A stretch of DNA of 43,259 nt from Aliivibrio sp. 1S175 (GCF_001690985.1 NZ_MAJS01000013.1:1-43259); one strand, 5' to 3'; shown: positions 26,443-35,582, numbered from the stretch's first letter. Program-made: numbers and translations. The notes: generated from the letters alone by a model not told the origin.

Positions 26443-27180
26443 TTATGCTTTGTATTTAGAAGGGAATTTGTGAGCAATATCGGTACAAATACCATCCACG
26501 CCCCAATTAAACAATTCATTAGCACGAGCTAAATCATTCACTGTCCACACATTTACTTTAATGCCTGATGCTTTAAATTTATTGACCATTTCACGAGTTA
26601 AGCCTTTCTCTTCCGGATGGATGTAATCGGCTTGGCACCACTCAATGATTGAGTTCCAGTCATCCCATAGGTTATGACTTTCGAACAAACAAGCGACTTT
26701 ACTTTCAGGGCTTTTACGTTTGAATTCAGACAATACCAAGTGGTTAAAACTTGAAATAATCAATTCACGTTCAGGATTTAACTCTTTCAGAGCCAAAATT
26801 AAGTTATCAATAAGCAAATGACTTAACTGAGCACTTTCTGAACACGATTTAATCTCAATATTTAAATTAAGTTCTTTTTCGTTCACTAATTTAATTAATT
26901 GCTGAATAGTTGGTAAACGCTCATTAATGTAGTCATCACTAAACCAGCTCCCTGCATCAATCGACGATAAATCTGCATTGCTAATATCATATAAACGACC
27001 GCTTTTATCTGTACAACGATCTAATGTGTCATCATGAGAAATAATAACCGTACCATCTTGTAGAATATCAACATCACATTCAAACCATTGAACACCATGT
27101 TCTTTACATAATGAAAATGCAGACAGCGTGTTCTCAGGAGCAAGAGAAGACATTCCACGATGAGCTATTAATGTTTTCAT
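26443..27180 (-). CDS. ugpQ: Glycerophosphodiester phosphodiesterase (cytosolic, UgpQ-like)
   Basis: 245 residues, no signal peptide, same length as E. coli UgpQ (247). The GDPD motifs are LIAHRGMSSLAPENT (catalytic His and Arg), WFECDVDILQDGTVIISHDDTLDR (metal Glu and Asp plus the second catalytic His) and LNLNIEIKS. It cleaves glycerophosphodiesters into sn-glycerol 3-phosphate and an alcohol. AGG at 7 bases is the ribosome binding site. First gene of a two-gene operon with the MFS transporter; a 16-base palindrome lies 88 bp upstream of its start. Confidence 0.92.
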   Translation of the reverse strand: MKTLIAHRGMSSLAPENTLSAFSLCKEHGVQWFECDVDILQDGTVIISHDDTLDRCTDKSGRLYDISNADLSSIDAGSWFSDDYINERLPTIQQLIKLVNEKELNLNIEIKSCSESAQLSHLLIDNLILALKELNPERELIISSFNHLVLSEFKRKSPESKVACLFESHNLWDDWNSIIEWCQADYIHPEEKGLTREMVNKFKASGIKVNVWTVNDLARANELFNWGVDGICTDIAHKFPSKYKA

Positions 27181-27267
27181 TGTTAACCTATTTAACGTGT
27201 TAGAAGAGGTTGAGGATAATAACGCTTAGATCATTTCATAAATGTGACAAGAATGGATAAAATGAGC

Positions 27268-27283
27268 ATTCGAGCGCTCGAAT
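27268..27283. promoter_or_regulatory. Perfect 16-bp palindrome upstream of the glycerophosphodiesterase operon
   Basis: ATTCGAGCGCTCGAAT is a perfect inverted repeat. It lies between the divergent ugpQ-type operon and the lipoprotein gene. TTCG half-sites are reminiscent of GlpR (glycerol-3-phosphate repressor) operators, but the match was judged from memory and another repressor could bind. Confidence 0.55.
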
Positions 27284-27462
27284 AGGAACTTATTTTGTTT
27301 TTTGTAGAGTAAGTAACATTAAAAACGATAAAACTATCGATTATAGGAATAAATTAGCGTCATAAATTTTAGTTGGCACAAAATGGTAAGTATTGTTTGT
27401 AACGAAAAGCATAATGGCTCCAAGAAAACACATCACTGATTACTTACTTTTGGAACTAAATT

Positions 27463-27996
27463 ATGAAAAAAATACTCATTAAAACTGCAGGCATCATTAT
27501 TCTAGCGACAACATTAACTGGTTGTATTGGCAGCAATGCAGTGACAGGGAAAGTAATGAAATTCAATGTTGAGGTGGTTGATAACCGCTATGCTAGAGCT
27601 GGGGTAAATTTGCTTCTTGCACCAGTTTACGGTATTACGACTGCGGCAGATTATGTTTTATTTAACTCATTAGAATTTTGGACAGGTAAAAACCCAATCT
27701 CTGGTAGCCCGCATATTTTTGATTCAAAAACTGACACTCATTTTAAAGTAAATGATGAATTAGCCCCATCATTACGTGATGCACCTATTGACCCATTAGT
27801 GAACCAAAGAACTATTTCTATTGGTGAAATGCAAAAAATTGACGAGAATACCATTCAGATGGACATCACTTATAACACGGGTGAGACGGCTATTTTACGT
27901 GGCGTACGTGATGGGGAAAATGTAAGTTACTATATTGATGACGAACTGATTTCTCAAACAACCATCGCGCAATTAGAATCTCTACAGCAGAGTTAG
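27463..27996 (+). CDS. DUF3332-type lipoprotein
   Basis: 177 residues. The lipobox LTGC follows a short hydrophobic signal peptide (Cys at about residue 21). The sequence GSNAVTGKVMKFNVEVVDNRYARAG with LLAPVYGITTAADY and SLEFWTGKNP fits the DUF3332 family recalled from Vibrio and related genera. It has two hydrophobic stretches after the lipobox. Function is unknown. Stands alone, ended by the terminator at 28021-28055. Confidence 0.75.
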   Translation: MKKILIKTAGIIILATTLTGCIGSNAVTGKVMKFNVEVVDNRYARAGVNLLLAPVYGITTAADYVLFNSLEFWTGKNPISGSPHIFDSKTDTHFKVNDELAPSLRDAPIDPLVNQRTISIGEMQKIDENTIQMDITYNTGETAILRGVRDGENVSYYIDDELISQTTIAQLESLQQS

Positions 27997-28020
27997 AATA
28001 GGCGAGAAATATTCAACATA

Positions 28021-28055
28021 AAACCATGCTCTAATAATAAGATAGAGCATGGTTT
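28021..28055. terminator. Bidirectional terminator between lipoprotein and DoxX genes
   Basis: Perfect 13-base arms AAACCATGCTCTA and TAGAGCATGGTTT around a 9-base loop. Placed between the stop codons of the two convergent genes. Confidence 0.85.
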
Positions 28056-28079
28056 CTCATTATTTGTTAACCCGCTATG

Positions 28080-28526
28080 TTACTTTACAATCTTACTTTC
28101 TAGCCATTTATCTACGGCTATTCTACCTGAACCAGACAACATTAGTGACACACTTGCCGCTAGCAAAGCCAAGCCAAACTCATAACCACCATTAGACATA
28201 AATAGGCCATTTTGTAAGTGAACACTAATAATCGCAATCAGCATCGTAAACGCAAGTACCAGTGCCGATGGGCGAGTTAATAGGCCTAATAATATAAATA
28301 ACCCACCAAAAAATTCCGCGCTACCAGCCAAAAATGCCATTGCTACGCCAGGCGCTAGTCCAATAGATTCAAAAAACTGACCTGTACCTTCTAAGCCATA
28401 ACCACCAAACCATGAAAATAATTTTTGAGCACCATGGGCCATAAAAATAATACCAATAGGTATACGAAGGGCAAGCGTGCTAAAACCAGCATTAGAGGAT
28501 AATAGTTGAGCCATTTTTTGTTTCAT
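28080..28526 (-). CDS. DoxX-family inner-membrane protein (YqjF/YphA-like)
   Basis: 148 residues with four helices: GIIFMAHGAQKLFSWFGGYG, a second near AMAFLAGSAEFFGGLFILLG, a third near ALVLAFTMLIAIISV and a fourth near FGLALLAASVSLMLSG. These are the DoxX/SURF4-like family landmarks. AGGA at 8 bases is a good ribosome binding site. It is divergent from a YhaJ-like LysR gene. In E. coli, YhaJ activates yqjF, which also encodes a DoxX-family protein, so the pair looks like the same regulator-target module. Its exact function is not established. Confidence 0.87.
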   Translation of the reverse strand: MKQKMAQLLSSNAGFSTLALRIPIGIIFMAHGAQKLFSWFGGYGLEGTGQFFESIGLAPGVAMAFLAGSAEFFGGLFILLGLLTRPSALVLAFTMLIAIISVHLQNGLFMSNGGYEFGLALLAASVSLMLSGSGRIAVDKWLESKIVK

Positions 28527-28631
28527 AATAATGTCCTAAGGCGAATATATTTTAATGAGGTTTCCCTCCTAAGTTGTGAGCCAGTATAAATATGTTATTC
28601 TCAAAGAAAATTAGAACAATTTGAGCAAGTA

Positions 28632-28648
28632 GTTCAATTTTTTTGAAC
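28632..28648. promoter_or_regulatory. Inverted repeat, probable LysR-type operator
   Basis: GTTCAA and TTGAAC arms with a 5-base T spacer form a 17-base LysR-type palindrome, and another GAAC/GTTC pair lies just to the left (from about 28614). It sits 20 bases before the LysR start and about 105 bases upstream of the divergent DoxX start, fitting autoregulation plus activation. Confidence 0.55.
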
Positions 28649-28668
28649 ATCAAAAAATAAGGATATGA

Positions 28669-29559
28669 ATGAACTCTCCTATCACGTTAGATGCTTTGCG
28701 AGTATTAGATGCTATAGATAGAAAAGGCAGCTTTGCCGCAGCCGCAGAATCATTATTTAAAGTACCATCAGCACTCACTTATACCATCAAGAAACTCGAA
28801 GATGATCTTAATGTTGCGTTATTTGACCGTTCTAAACAAAAAGCCAACCTAACCCCTGCGGGCAAACTTATCTTAGAACAAGGACGAGATATTTTAATCG
28901 CAACAGATAAACTTGAATCAGCAGTGAAACAGCTAACTTCTGGTTGGGAAAGAGAGATAAAGATAGTAAGAGACACCATTATGCCTCTAAATCCGCTTTT
29001 AGATACCATTCTTGAGTTCAACAAATTAGAACAAGACACGGAGATTACCGTTTCAGAAGAATCACTCAGTGGAGGCTGGGATGCTCTTCATAGTAACCGG
29101 GCCGATATTGCAATCGGAGTTTCTGACCATTTACCAAAAGGCGAATATCAGATCACTGAAATTGGACGGGTAGATTTTCTCTTTGCCGTAGCGAAACATC
29201 ACCCATTAGCGCAATTAGAACGAACCATTGAAGCAGACGATTTACTTAAATACCCTTCAATTATTGTCTCTGATTCTTCACTTTTATTACCAACTCGCGA
29301 CACTGGATTATTTAAAAGTAAACAGCGAATTCGATTTCATACCATGCAAGCCAAAATACAGGCACAACTCGCAGGCGTAGGCACAGGTTTTTTACCAAGG
29401 CATTTGATTCAATCTTATTTAGCTTCTGGCGATTTGGTTGAAAAAACATGTTCTGTTCCACGAGTAAATCCCCCGCTCTTTATTGGTTGGCATAAAAGCA
29501 ATGATGGCAAAGCATGTGAGTGGTTTACAAGAGAATTGACTCATAAGAAATGGCTGTGA
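28669..29559 (+). CDS. LysR-family regulator, YhaJ-like
   Basis: 296 residues (E. coli YhaJ is 298). The helix-turn-helix reads LDALRVLDAIDRKGSFAAAA, then VPSALTYTIKKLEDDL and ALFDRS, nearly the YhaJ wording. The remainder is the effector domain, with RADIAIGV and GVGTGFLPRHL. A good ribosome binding site (AAGGA) precedes the ATG. It is divergent from a DoxX gene, the type of gene controlled by YhaJ in E. coli. The inducer is unknown; quinone or aromatic stress is the E. coli analogy. Confidence 0.85.
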   Translation: MNSPITLDALRVLDAIDRKGSFAAAAESLFKVPSALTYTIKKLEDDLNVALFDRSKQKANLTPAGKLILEQGRDILIATDKLESAVKQLTSGWEREIKIVRDTIMPLNPLLDTILEFNKLEQDTEITVSEESLSGGWDALHSNRADIAIGVSDHLPKGEYQITEIGRVDFLFAVAKHHPLAQLERTIEADDLLKYPSIIVSDSSLLLPTRDTGLFKSKQRIRFHTMQAKIQAQLAGVGTGFLPRHLIQSYLASGDLVEKTCSVPRVNPPLFIGWHKSNDGKACEWFTRELTHKKWL

Positions 29560-29588
29560 TATGAAACAATAGATACAATTTTAAGTAC

Positions 29589-29609
29589 AACTTTCCTTAA
29601 TGGAAAGTT
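29589..29609 (+). terminator. Terminator after the YhaJ-like gene
   Basis: AACTTTCC and GGAAAGTT arms with a 5-base loop, followed by a T-rich tract TCATTTTCCTTTT. Confidence 0.75.
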
Positions 29610-29676
29610 TCATTTTCCTTTTCTATAAAATATTTATCGATATGATGTTTATTCAATTTCACAAAGGACTAGTCAA

Positions 29677-29715
29677 ATGGATGCGGAAGGTGACACGATA
29701 ATAAATAGACTATGA
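29677..29715 (+). other. Possible 12-residue leader peptide before a response-regulator gene
   Basis: ATG at 29677 is preceded by AAAGGA, a better ribosome binding site than that of the gene behind it. It encodes MDAEGDTIINRL and stops at 29715, ten bases before the start of the regulator gene. It could couple translation, or be chance. Confidence 0.3.
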
Positions 29716-29725
29716 GTAAAAAATT

Positions 29726-30337
29726 ATGCCAAAATCTAAACGCATTAATGCCTTAATTCTAGATAACTTCCCTATCATTGTAGAATCCCTTACAAAACAA
29801 CTTCAAACGAAAGATGTAATTAATGAAATTTATCACGCAGTATCAATAAAAAAAGCTACTGAGTTCATTAACAATAACAATATTGGTTTTATTGCTCTAG
29901 ACATCAAACAAAATGATTTCGATGCTCTCTCTTTCATAAAAAAGATCCGAAATAATGGATTTGAAGGTTCTATTCTTGTAATTTCTAGTTATGGCTATAA
30001 TACTTATTCTGATTCAGTAAAAGCACTTGGTGCTAATGGTTACATATCAAAAGAAGAGCCAATAAGCTTAATTGATGATGCGATTAACAATATACTAAGA
30101 GGTTATACTTTATTTAAAAAAACGACTGTTACTCATAAAGAAAAAAAGTTGTCAAGTCGAGAGTTAACTATTTTAAATAAATTACTTAATGGGAAAAGCA
30201 ATAAACAAATATCAGAAGATTTATCCCTAAGTACCAAAACAATCAGTACCTATAAAACTAGAATATTAGCAAAATATAATGCAAATTCATTGTTCGATCT
30301 ACTTAAAATAAACAGCTCTATTATTCAAAAGTGTTAA
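29726..30337 (+). CDS. BvgA/EvgA-type (LuxR-HTH) response regulator with altered acidic pocket
   Basis: 203 residues, the length of EvgA (204). The receiver occupies about 7-125, with phosphoacceptor D59 in GFIALDIKQND, S87/S88 and K109. The usual second acidic residue of the metal pocket is Asn (D13-N14), so phosphorylation may be weakened. A LuxR-type helix-turn-helix spans about 142-196 (KLSSRELTILNKLLNGKSNKQ, then LSLSTKTISTYKTRI). It is a paralogue of the regulator at 33808-34407, and is convergent with the MCP gene. A putative short leader lies just upstream. Likely partner: the hybrid kinase at 35575-39222, by analogy with EvgAS. Confidence 0.85.
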   Translation: MPKSKRINALILDNFPIIVESLTKQLQTKDVINEIYHAVSIKKATEFINNNNIGFIALDIKQNDFDALSFIKKIRNNGFEGSILVISSYGYNTYSDSVKALGANGYISKEEPISLIDDAINNILRGYTLFKKTTVTHKEKKLSSRELTILNKLLNGKSNKQISEDLSLSTKTISTYKTRILAKYNANSLFDLLKINSSIIQKC

Positions 30338-30351
30338 TTTCTTATTTATGA

Positions 30352-30373
30352 GCTGCTCTTAGGTAAGAGCAGC
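30352..30373. terminator. Hairpin between convergent regulator and chemoreceptor genes
   Basis: Perfect 10-base arms GCTGCTCTTA and TAAGAGCAGC with a 2-base loop. U-tracts are weak; it lies between the stop codons of the two genes. Confidence 0.65.
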
Positions 30374-30393
30374 CCTTAATGTATCATTAGCTC

Positions 30394-32298
30394 TTATAAT
30401 TTAAAAAAGTAAAGGATCTCTTTCTGTTTAATCGCTAATTGTGATAATTCTTCACTTGCTTTGGTGCTTTGGTAAATACCACTCACATTCTGATTTACTA
30501 ACTCAGATGCTATATTAATATTTTTAGCTATGTCATTAGTCACGCTTGATTGTTCTTCTGATGCAGCAGCAGCTAAAGCGTTCATATCAGACATTTCATT
30601 TATAAACCTTTCAATATTTGTAAAGGCTTCTTCAACTTTTTGTACAGAATCGTAAGAATTTTCAATTAATTGAGAATTTAATCTCATGTGACTATCTGCT
30701 TTATCAGACTGCGCCTGTAATTTTTCAATAATAGATTGAATATTAATTGTTGATAATTTAGTTTTCTCAGCTAATGAACGAACTTCATCAGCAACAACTG
30801 CAAAGCCTCTACCTTGCTCTCCAGCTCGCGCCGCTTCAATTGCTGCATTTAATGCCAATAAATTAGTTTGCTCAGAAATAGTATTAATTACATCAATAAC
30901 ACTGCCAATCTCTATTGAATATTCTTTTAAATCCTCAACGATAGTTGTTGTGTTTTTTACAGACTCTCCAATTTTTTTAGATATTACAACTGAGTTCATT
31001 AACGTTTCATTACCTAATTTAATACTATTTTGTGCTTTTACCCCAAAACTTTGTGCTATTGTTGCATTTGCACTAACTTCTAATGCCGTATTCGATAATT
31101 CATTCACAGCCGTAGCAATTTGTTCAATTTGAGCTATTTCTTTTTGAGAATTTATAGCCGAATCTCCCATAACAGCACTTAACTCAGTTGAAGCTGCAGA
31201 CACACTCTCCGAAATGGAATGATTACCCGAAATCACTTTTTTTAACTCTCGTCTCATAGCGACAGCACTTGCATATATACCAGTATCATTATCTGATGAA
31301 TGCAATTCCATTGTTAGATTACCTTGAGATATTTGCTTAATTAAAGATTCAATCTCCTCAGGTTCCCCCCCAATAGGTCTATAAATTAAAACAATTAAAA
31401 CTCTATAAATAATAAAAGAGAATAATATAATAGCTATTGCAGCCATTACTATAGAGTAAAATAACGTATCATTAGTCGATTTTAAAATAACGCTGTTGTA
31501 ATCAAAAAGAGCAACCGTCCAGTTCTGGGTTGCCTCTTTCGTTGATACGACGCTAACTTGATCATCTCTACTCTTTGAGTTATAGGTGATTGTGCTATTT
31601 TTTTCGGATAACTCAGCGAACTCAGGCCTAACATCATTAATATACCCACCTATCTCTTCAGCTTTTTTTGCTGAAACAATGTAGCCATCTTTTCTATAGA
31701 TATACACTCGATTATCTAAAGTAAGAGTTCCTATGAAATTGGAAAACATAGATACAGGTACCGAAACACCAAGTACGCCGACAACATTATTTTCAAACTT
31801 TACAGGTATTGCAAAAGAAAATACATCATTCCCATTAGTATCGACATAAGCTCTTGTTATTATATTCTCATCTCCCTTAATTGCTCTTTGGTACCATTCT
31901 CTTATTTTAGCATTAATTTTATTTTTACCCCCTTCGATTGAATCAGTAGAAGAGGTTATATTACCAGAAAGATCCGAATAAAAAACACTTGTAAACATAT
32001 TAAATTTCTTATTAATTTTTATAAGTTTTTCTTGTGTTTTTATTGGTTCAACAGTTCCATTTTTATCATTAACACCAATATCAATCGAATTAAGGACATT
32101 AAAATAGGATTCTATCTTATATGTCAAATTTGTGGATATTAGATCAGACTTTTCTCTCATTGAGAGGTAATTTGACTTTATACTTTCGTTCTTAAAATTA
32201 TAATATCCAAATCCTGATATCACAAAACTAATAATCATGATCATACTTAAAAATATAAATAATAATTTACTTTTCAATGTTTTCATTTTAATTTTCAT
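30394..32298 (-). CDS. Methyl-accepting chemotaxis protein with dCache sensor
   Basis: 634 residues. Membrane helix 1 at about 12-33, a periplasmic double-Cache sensor at about 35-280, helix 2 at about 285-308, then the linker [12 protein letters not shown] (HAMP start, GGEP type common in vibrios), methylation helices and the receptor tip [21 protein letters not shown], followed by [16 protein letters not shown]. The sensor has the REWYQRA block of dCache ligand pockets, but the expected Asp in the later GVLGVD position reads GVLGVS. No CheR-type pentapeptide is seen at the C-terminus. It lies 114 bp after the diguanylate cyclase gene on the same strand and may be in the same operon. The ligand is unknown. 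Confidence 0.9.
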   Translation of the reverse strand: MKIKMKTLKSKLLFIFLSMIMIISFVISGFGYYNFKNESIKSNYLSMREKSDLISTNLTYKIESYFNVLNSIDIGVNDKNGTVEPIKTQEKLIKINKKFNMFTSVFYSDLSGNITSSTDSIEGGKNKINAKIREWYQRAIKGDENIITRAYVDTNGNDVFSFAIPVKFENNVVGVLGVSVPVSMFSNFIGTLTLDNRVYIYRKDGYIVSAKKAEEIGGYINDVRPEFAELSEKNSTITYNSKSRDDQVSVVSTKEATQNWTVALFDYNSVILKSTNDTLFYSIVMAAIAIILFSFIIYRVLIVLIYRPIGGEPEEIESLIKQISQGNLTMELHSSDNDTGIYASAVAMRRELKKVISGNHSISESVSAASTELSAVMGDSAINSQKEIAQIEQIATAVNELSNTALEVSANATIAQSFGVKAQNSIKLGNETLMNSVVISKKIGESVKNTTTIVEDLKEYSIEIGSVIDVINTISEQTNLLALNAAIEAARAGEQGRGFAVVADEVRSLAEKTKLSTINIQSIIEKLQAQSDKADSHMRLNSQLIENSYDSVQKVEEAFTNIERFINEMSDMNALAAAASEEQSSVTNDIAKNINIASELVNQNVSGIYQSTKASEELSQLAIKQKEILYFFKL

Positions 32299-32412
32299 TT
32301 CTTAGTTATTAATAAAATAGATAGTCTACAGTAAATATTCCATTTATAATTGTATAACTTTAATATTCAGAAAAAACTGACACTTGGAAAATTAATATAT
32401 TTATTTAATATT

Positions 32413-33792
32413 TTAACATAACTTTTCTTTCTCTAAATACAGCATTGAATCAGCCTTATTAATCGCATAATTTAAATCTTCACCAATTAAAGATACGGCG
32501 ATACCAATGCTTACCTCAACATTAATTGAATGCTTGCTAAACCTCGACTTACTAATATTTTTTTTCAATTCAATCGATAAATCTTCTGCTACTTCTAAGT
32601 TACAATTTGGAAGTAGTGCTAAGAATTCATCACCACCATGTCGAATCAAATAATCATTTTCTCTAAATGTTATTTTCATTCCATATGCTATTTGCTTGAT
32701 AGCCTCATCCCCGACATGATGCCCGTAATTATCATTGATAAATTTTAATTTATTACCATCAATTGCAATAATTGTTATATTTGATTTTTCTTTTATTCTT
32801 AAGAATCTTTCTTCCTTAAAAATTGACCTATTATAAAGTCCTGTCATTTCATCTTTATTTATTAGTAATTCAGCATTTAATAGTTTTATTTTCTTATCTG
32901 AAAGCAACATTAATTTCCATGTAATAATAGTTGAAATTAAAAATAGAAGTAAAAATAACCAATATTTATCTATTAAAATTTTAAGTACCGGTATTTTATA
33001 TTTAATGATAGTTGTATTATCAGCATGGTACTCCCTAATAAATGAAAGCCCATTAAATGGGTACTGATCATCTTCTATTACAATATTTTTATATATTCCA
33101 TTTTTTTCTATACTTATTGTTTTGTTTTTGATGATTTCATATTCACCCAAGTGCATATCGATATTAAAATCACCTATTATCTCTTTGTTTTTAAAAACAG
33201 GACTTGATAATGTGATTATATTTTCATTTGTAATTATATCTTTATAAATAGGAGAAACCAATATTCTATCTTCCAATGAAAATTTAGTCATTAAAATTGT
33301 ACATGTTAGGATAATATCGCAACGTTCATGATTAAACATACCCTCACTAATAGTAAAATCATCAACAATCTTTGATGTTATATATTTCTTTCCTGTATAA
33401 GAACGATAATATAATAGGAGCCTATCCTGGTTTAAGAAAGAAGGGAGAAAACTAAATGTTCTTATTGCCATATTTAAAACAACAATTTCATCCTGTGTCA
33501 GATGATCATTATCTAATGAATAAGTGCCATATTTGTATTCAGTATCTTTTTTCTCTATTTTCCCATCTTTATTAATCAAAAAGTTATATTCGATATTTTT
33601 TTCGGAAATTAAACCTATCAACATTATATTTTGCTTATATTCTTCAATTTTTGACATCAATAAATAAAACTGTCGATGTTTATCTTTAACAATTTGCTCT
33701 CCAATTAAGGCTATCAATATCGAAAATATAATAGCAGAAGACAATAACGATCTTGTTAATATTTTAATTAAAACGTCCATTGATAAAACCAT
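32413..33792 (-). CDS. Membrane diguanylate cyclase, single GGDEF domain with I-site
   Basis: 459 residues. Helix 1 at about 10-32, a periplasmic sensor region of about 240 residues, helix 2 at about 277-298, and GGDEF domain from about 312. Active-site G386-G-D-E-F390 is intact, as are DEMTGLYNR and the NDNYGHHVGDEA block. The inhibitory RxxD site (R377-E-N-D380, five residues before GGDEF) is present, so product feedback is expected. It makes c-di-GMP from GTP in the cytosol. The start has GGAT upstream; 15 bp separate it from the response-regulator gene before it. Base use is strikingly AT-rich. Confidence 0.9.
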   Translation of the reverse strand: MVLSMDVLIKILTRSLLSSAIIFSILIALIGEQIVKDKHRQFYLLMSKIEEYKQNIMLIGLISEKNIEYNFLINKDGKIEKKDTEYKYGTYSLDNDHLTQDEIVVLNMAIRTFSFLPSFLNQDRLLLYYRSYTGKKYITSKIVDDFTISEGMFNHERCDIILTCTILMTKFSLEDRILVSPIYKDIITNENIITLSSPVFKNKEIIGDFNIDMHLGEYEIIKNKTISIEKNGIYKNIVIEDDQYPFNGLSFIREYHADNTTIIKYKIPVLKILIDKYWLFLLLFLISTIITWKLMLLSDKKIKLLNAELLINKDEMTGLYNRSIFKEERFLRIKEKSNITIIAIDGNKLKFINDNYGHHVGDEAIKQIAYGMKITFRENDYLIRHGGDEFLALLPNCNLEVAEDLSIELKKNISKSRFSKHSINVEVSIGIAVSLIGEDLNYAINKADSMLYLEKEKLC

Positions 33793-33807
33793 TTATATAA
33801 GATCCAT

Positions 33808-34407
33808 TTATTTAAACTTCCTAATATTAATTAATTCAACTAAGCTATTAACGTGATATTTATTTAAAATACGCCTTTTATAGGTACTTATCGTTTTCGA
33901 GCTCAATGATAAAATTTCTGAAATTTCAATGTTACTTCTTCCTTCTAATAAATAATTAAATACCATAATCTCTCTATTTGAGAGTTTCACTTCATTTTCA
34001 ACATTAATATAGCAACTATTTGATTTAAAGAACTTATATCCTTTTATAACACTAAATAAAGCATCTTTTATTAAATTAAGATCTTCAGATTTAGAAACAT
34101 AACCATCAGCACCTAAACTTAAAGCTGTATTAGAGTATATATCTTCATTACTTGAGGATATAAATAGTACTTTTCCTACATAGGCATGAGATTTTATTCT
34201 TCGAAAAAAATCAAACCCATCACTATTACCAAGATTTATATCAATAATAATAAGGCCAAATGATTTTAGCCTTAATAGTGATAATGCCTCCTTTGTGTCG
34301 TTTACGGTCAAAACCTCCGAAACATAAGATACAGATTCAACTAGATTTTTAATTGCTGCACAAACTAGTGGATGATCGTCCAATATTAAAATATTTATAT
34401 TATTCAT
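33808..34407 (-). CDS. BvgA/EvgA-type (LuxR-HTH) response regulator
   Basis: 199 residues. Receiver with D10/D11, phosphoacceptor D56 in LIIIDINLGNSDG, SS in LFISSSNED and K in YVSKSED; all key residues are present. LuxR-type helix-turn-helix at about 138-192 (KLSNREIMVFNYLLEGRSN, then LSLSSKTISTYKRRI). It lies 14 bp after the REC-EAL gene and 15 bp before the cyclase gene, in the same operon as the hybrid kinase, and is the most likely DNA-binding output of that kinase (EvgAS/BvgAS model). It shares obvious similarity with the regulator at 29726-30337, whose pocket is altered. Confidence 0.9.
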   Translation of the reverse strand: MNNINILILDDHPLVCAAIKNLVESVSYVSEVLTVNDTKEALSLLRLKSFGLIIIDINLGNSDGFDFFRRIKSHAYVGKVLFISSSNEDIYSNTALSLGADGYVSKSEDLNLIKDALFSVIKGYKFFKSNSCYINVENEVKLSNREIMVFNYLLEGRSNIEISEILSLSSKTISTYKRRILNKYHVNSLVELINIRKFK

Positions 34408-34421
34408 ATTAATTACATTTT

Positions 34422-35582
34422 TTAATTATAATCAGTTAACATATCTATAGAAATAGGTCTTCCTGAATAAAATCCCTGACAAATATCAAAATCCATACTC
34501 TTCAAGTACTCCCATGTTTCTTTATTTTCAACACCTTCAGCAACAATTGAAATATTCAGTTCTTTAGCTAATTCAACAGAAAACTCAATAATTATTTGTT
34601 TAAACCTATCCCTTAAGCAATTTGTGATAAATGAACGATCTAATTTCATTTCTGTAAAAGGCAAACGAGATAATTTGTCCAATGATGAATGCCCAGTACC
34701 AAAATCATCAATTGATACACCTACCTTATGTATTCTTAGTCTAGATATATTTTCAAGAAAATTAATCGATGAGTTATAAGCGTCACCTTCCGTTAACTCC
34801 AGCATAAATAAACTTGTATCTAAATTATTTTCTTTACACTTATTAATAAATTCATCAGAAAAACCTTTTTTACAAAGCGAATCATATGTGATATTTATAG
34901 ATACTTTATATTTTAACTCTCCTGATAAATAATCAGAAATTACATTATCAAAAACAATATTAAATAATTTATCCAAGATCCCTTGTTTTTTACACGTATC
35001 TAAAAAATAATATGGTGTCAATAAACCATATGTAGGATGTTGCCATCTAACCAACGTTTCAACCGAGATTATTTTTTCAGTTTTAAAATCAACTTGAGGT
35101 TGATAATAATTAATCATCTCCCCATTATCTATCGCTTCAATTATATCTTCAATTGAAAATTTAATATCTTTAGCTTTATTTATATCATGTTTTTCTAAAT
35201 TTATTTCATTCACAGTTTGTATTATTTCTTTTATTTTCTCATTTTTTATCGGTTTCTCTAATGCGTCGATTAATAAAAATTGTAAAGAGTGACATAAATC
35301 ACTCACGATAGAAATCAAAGATGTATCTAATGCACTAACAATAACTATACCACCATTAAAATCAGTATTATTAATCCGAATAAGTAGTTCAACACCATCC
35401 ATATTAGGCATTCTTATATCACAAAAAATCAAATCAAATACATTTTTATTAATAAGTTCAATAGCCTCACTTCCTGAATAAACACATTCAGCATCAGATC
35501 CACACTGTTCAACAATTAAACTTTTTAGCATATTAGCTTGTAACTTATCATCATCAATAATTAATATTTTTAATTCATTCAT
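34422..35582 (-). CDS. REC-EAL c-di-GMP phosphodiesterase response regulator
   Basis: 386 residues, no membrane segment. The receiver spans about 4-118 with D10-D12, phosphoacceptor D55 in LIFCDIRMPNMDG, S83 and K110. The EAL domain spans about 145-384. The motif reads E175-T-L-V-R, an accepted variant, and all catalytic residues are visible: N230, E262, D292-D293, K313, E349-G-V-E352, Q369 (DICQGFY). It should linearise c-di-GMP when its receiver is phosphorylated. Its start overlaps the end of the hybrid kinase gene by 8 bases. Unlike V. cholerae VieA it has no DNA-binding domain; the separate LuxR-type regulator next to it supplies that. Confidence 0.92.
   Translation of the reverse strand: MNELKILIIDDDKLQANMLKSLIVEQCGSDAECVYSGSEAIELINKNVFDLIFCDIRMPNMDGVELLIRINNTDFNGGIVIVSALDTSLISIVSDLCHSLQFLLIDALEKPIKNEKIKEIIQTVNEINLEKHDINKAKDIKFSIEDIIEAIDNGEMINYYQPQVDFKTEKIISVETLVRWQHPTYGLLTPYYFLDTCKKQGILDKLFNIVFDNVISDYLSGELKYKVSINITYDSLCKKGFSDEFINKCKENNLDTSLFMLELTEGDAYNSSINFLENISRLRIHKVGVSIDDFGTGHSSLDKLSRLPFTEMKLDRSFITNCLRDRFKQIIIEFSVELAKELNISIVAEGVENKETWEYLKSMDFDICQGFYSGRPISIDMLTDYN

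Noticed and set aside
27235-27262. CRP-like half-site AAATGTGA near the ugpQ operon
   Set aside because: Only the left half TGTGA is present; the right half does not match.
34422-35582. Possible inactive EAL domain because the motif reads ETL
   Set aside because: All other catalytic residues (N230, E262, D292, D293, K313, E349, E352, Q369) are present and ExLxR is retained, so activity is expected.
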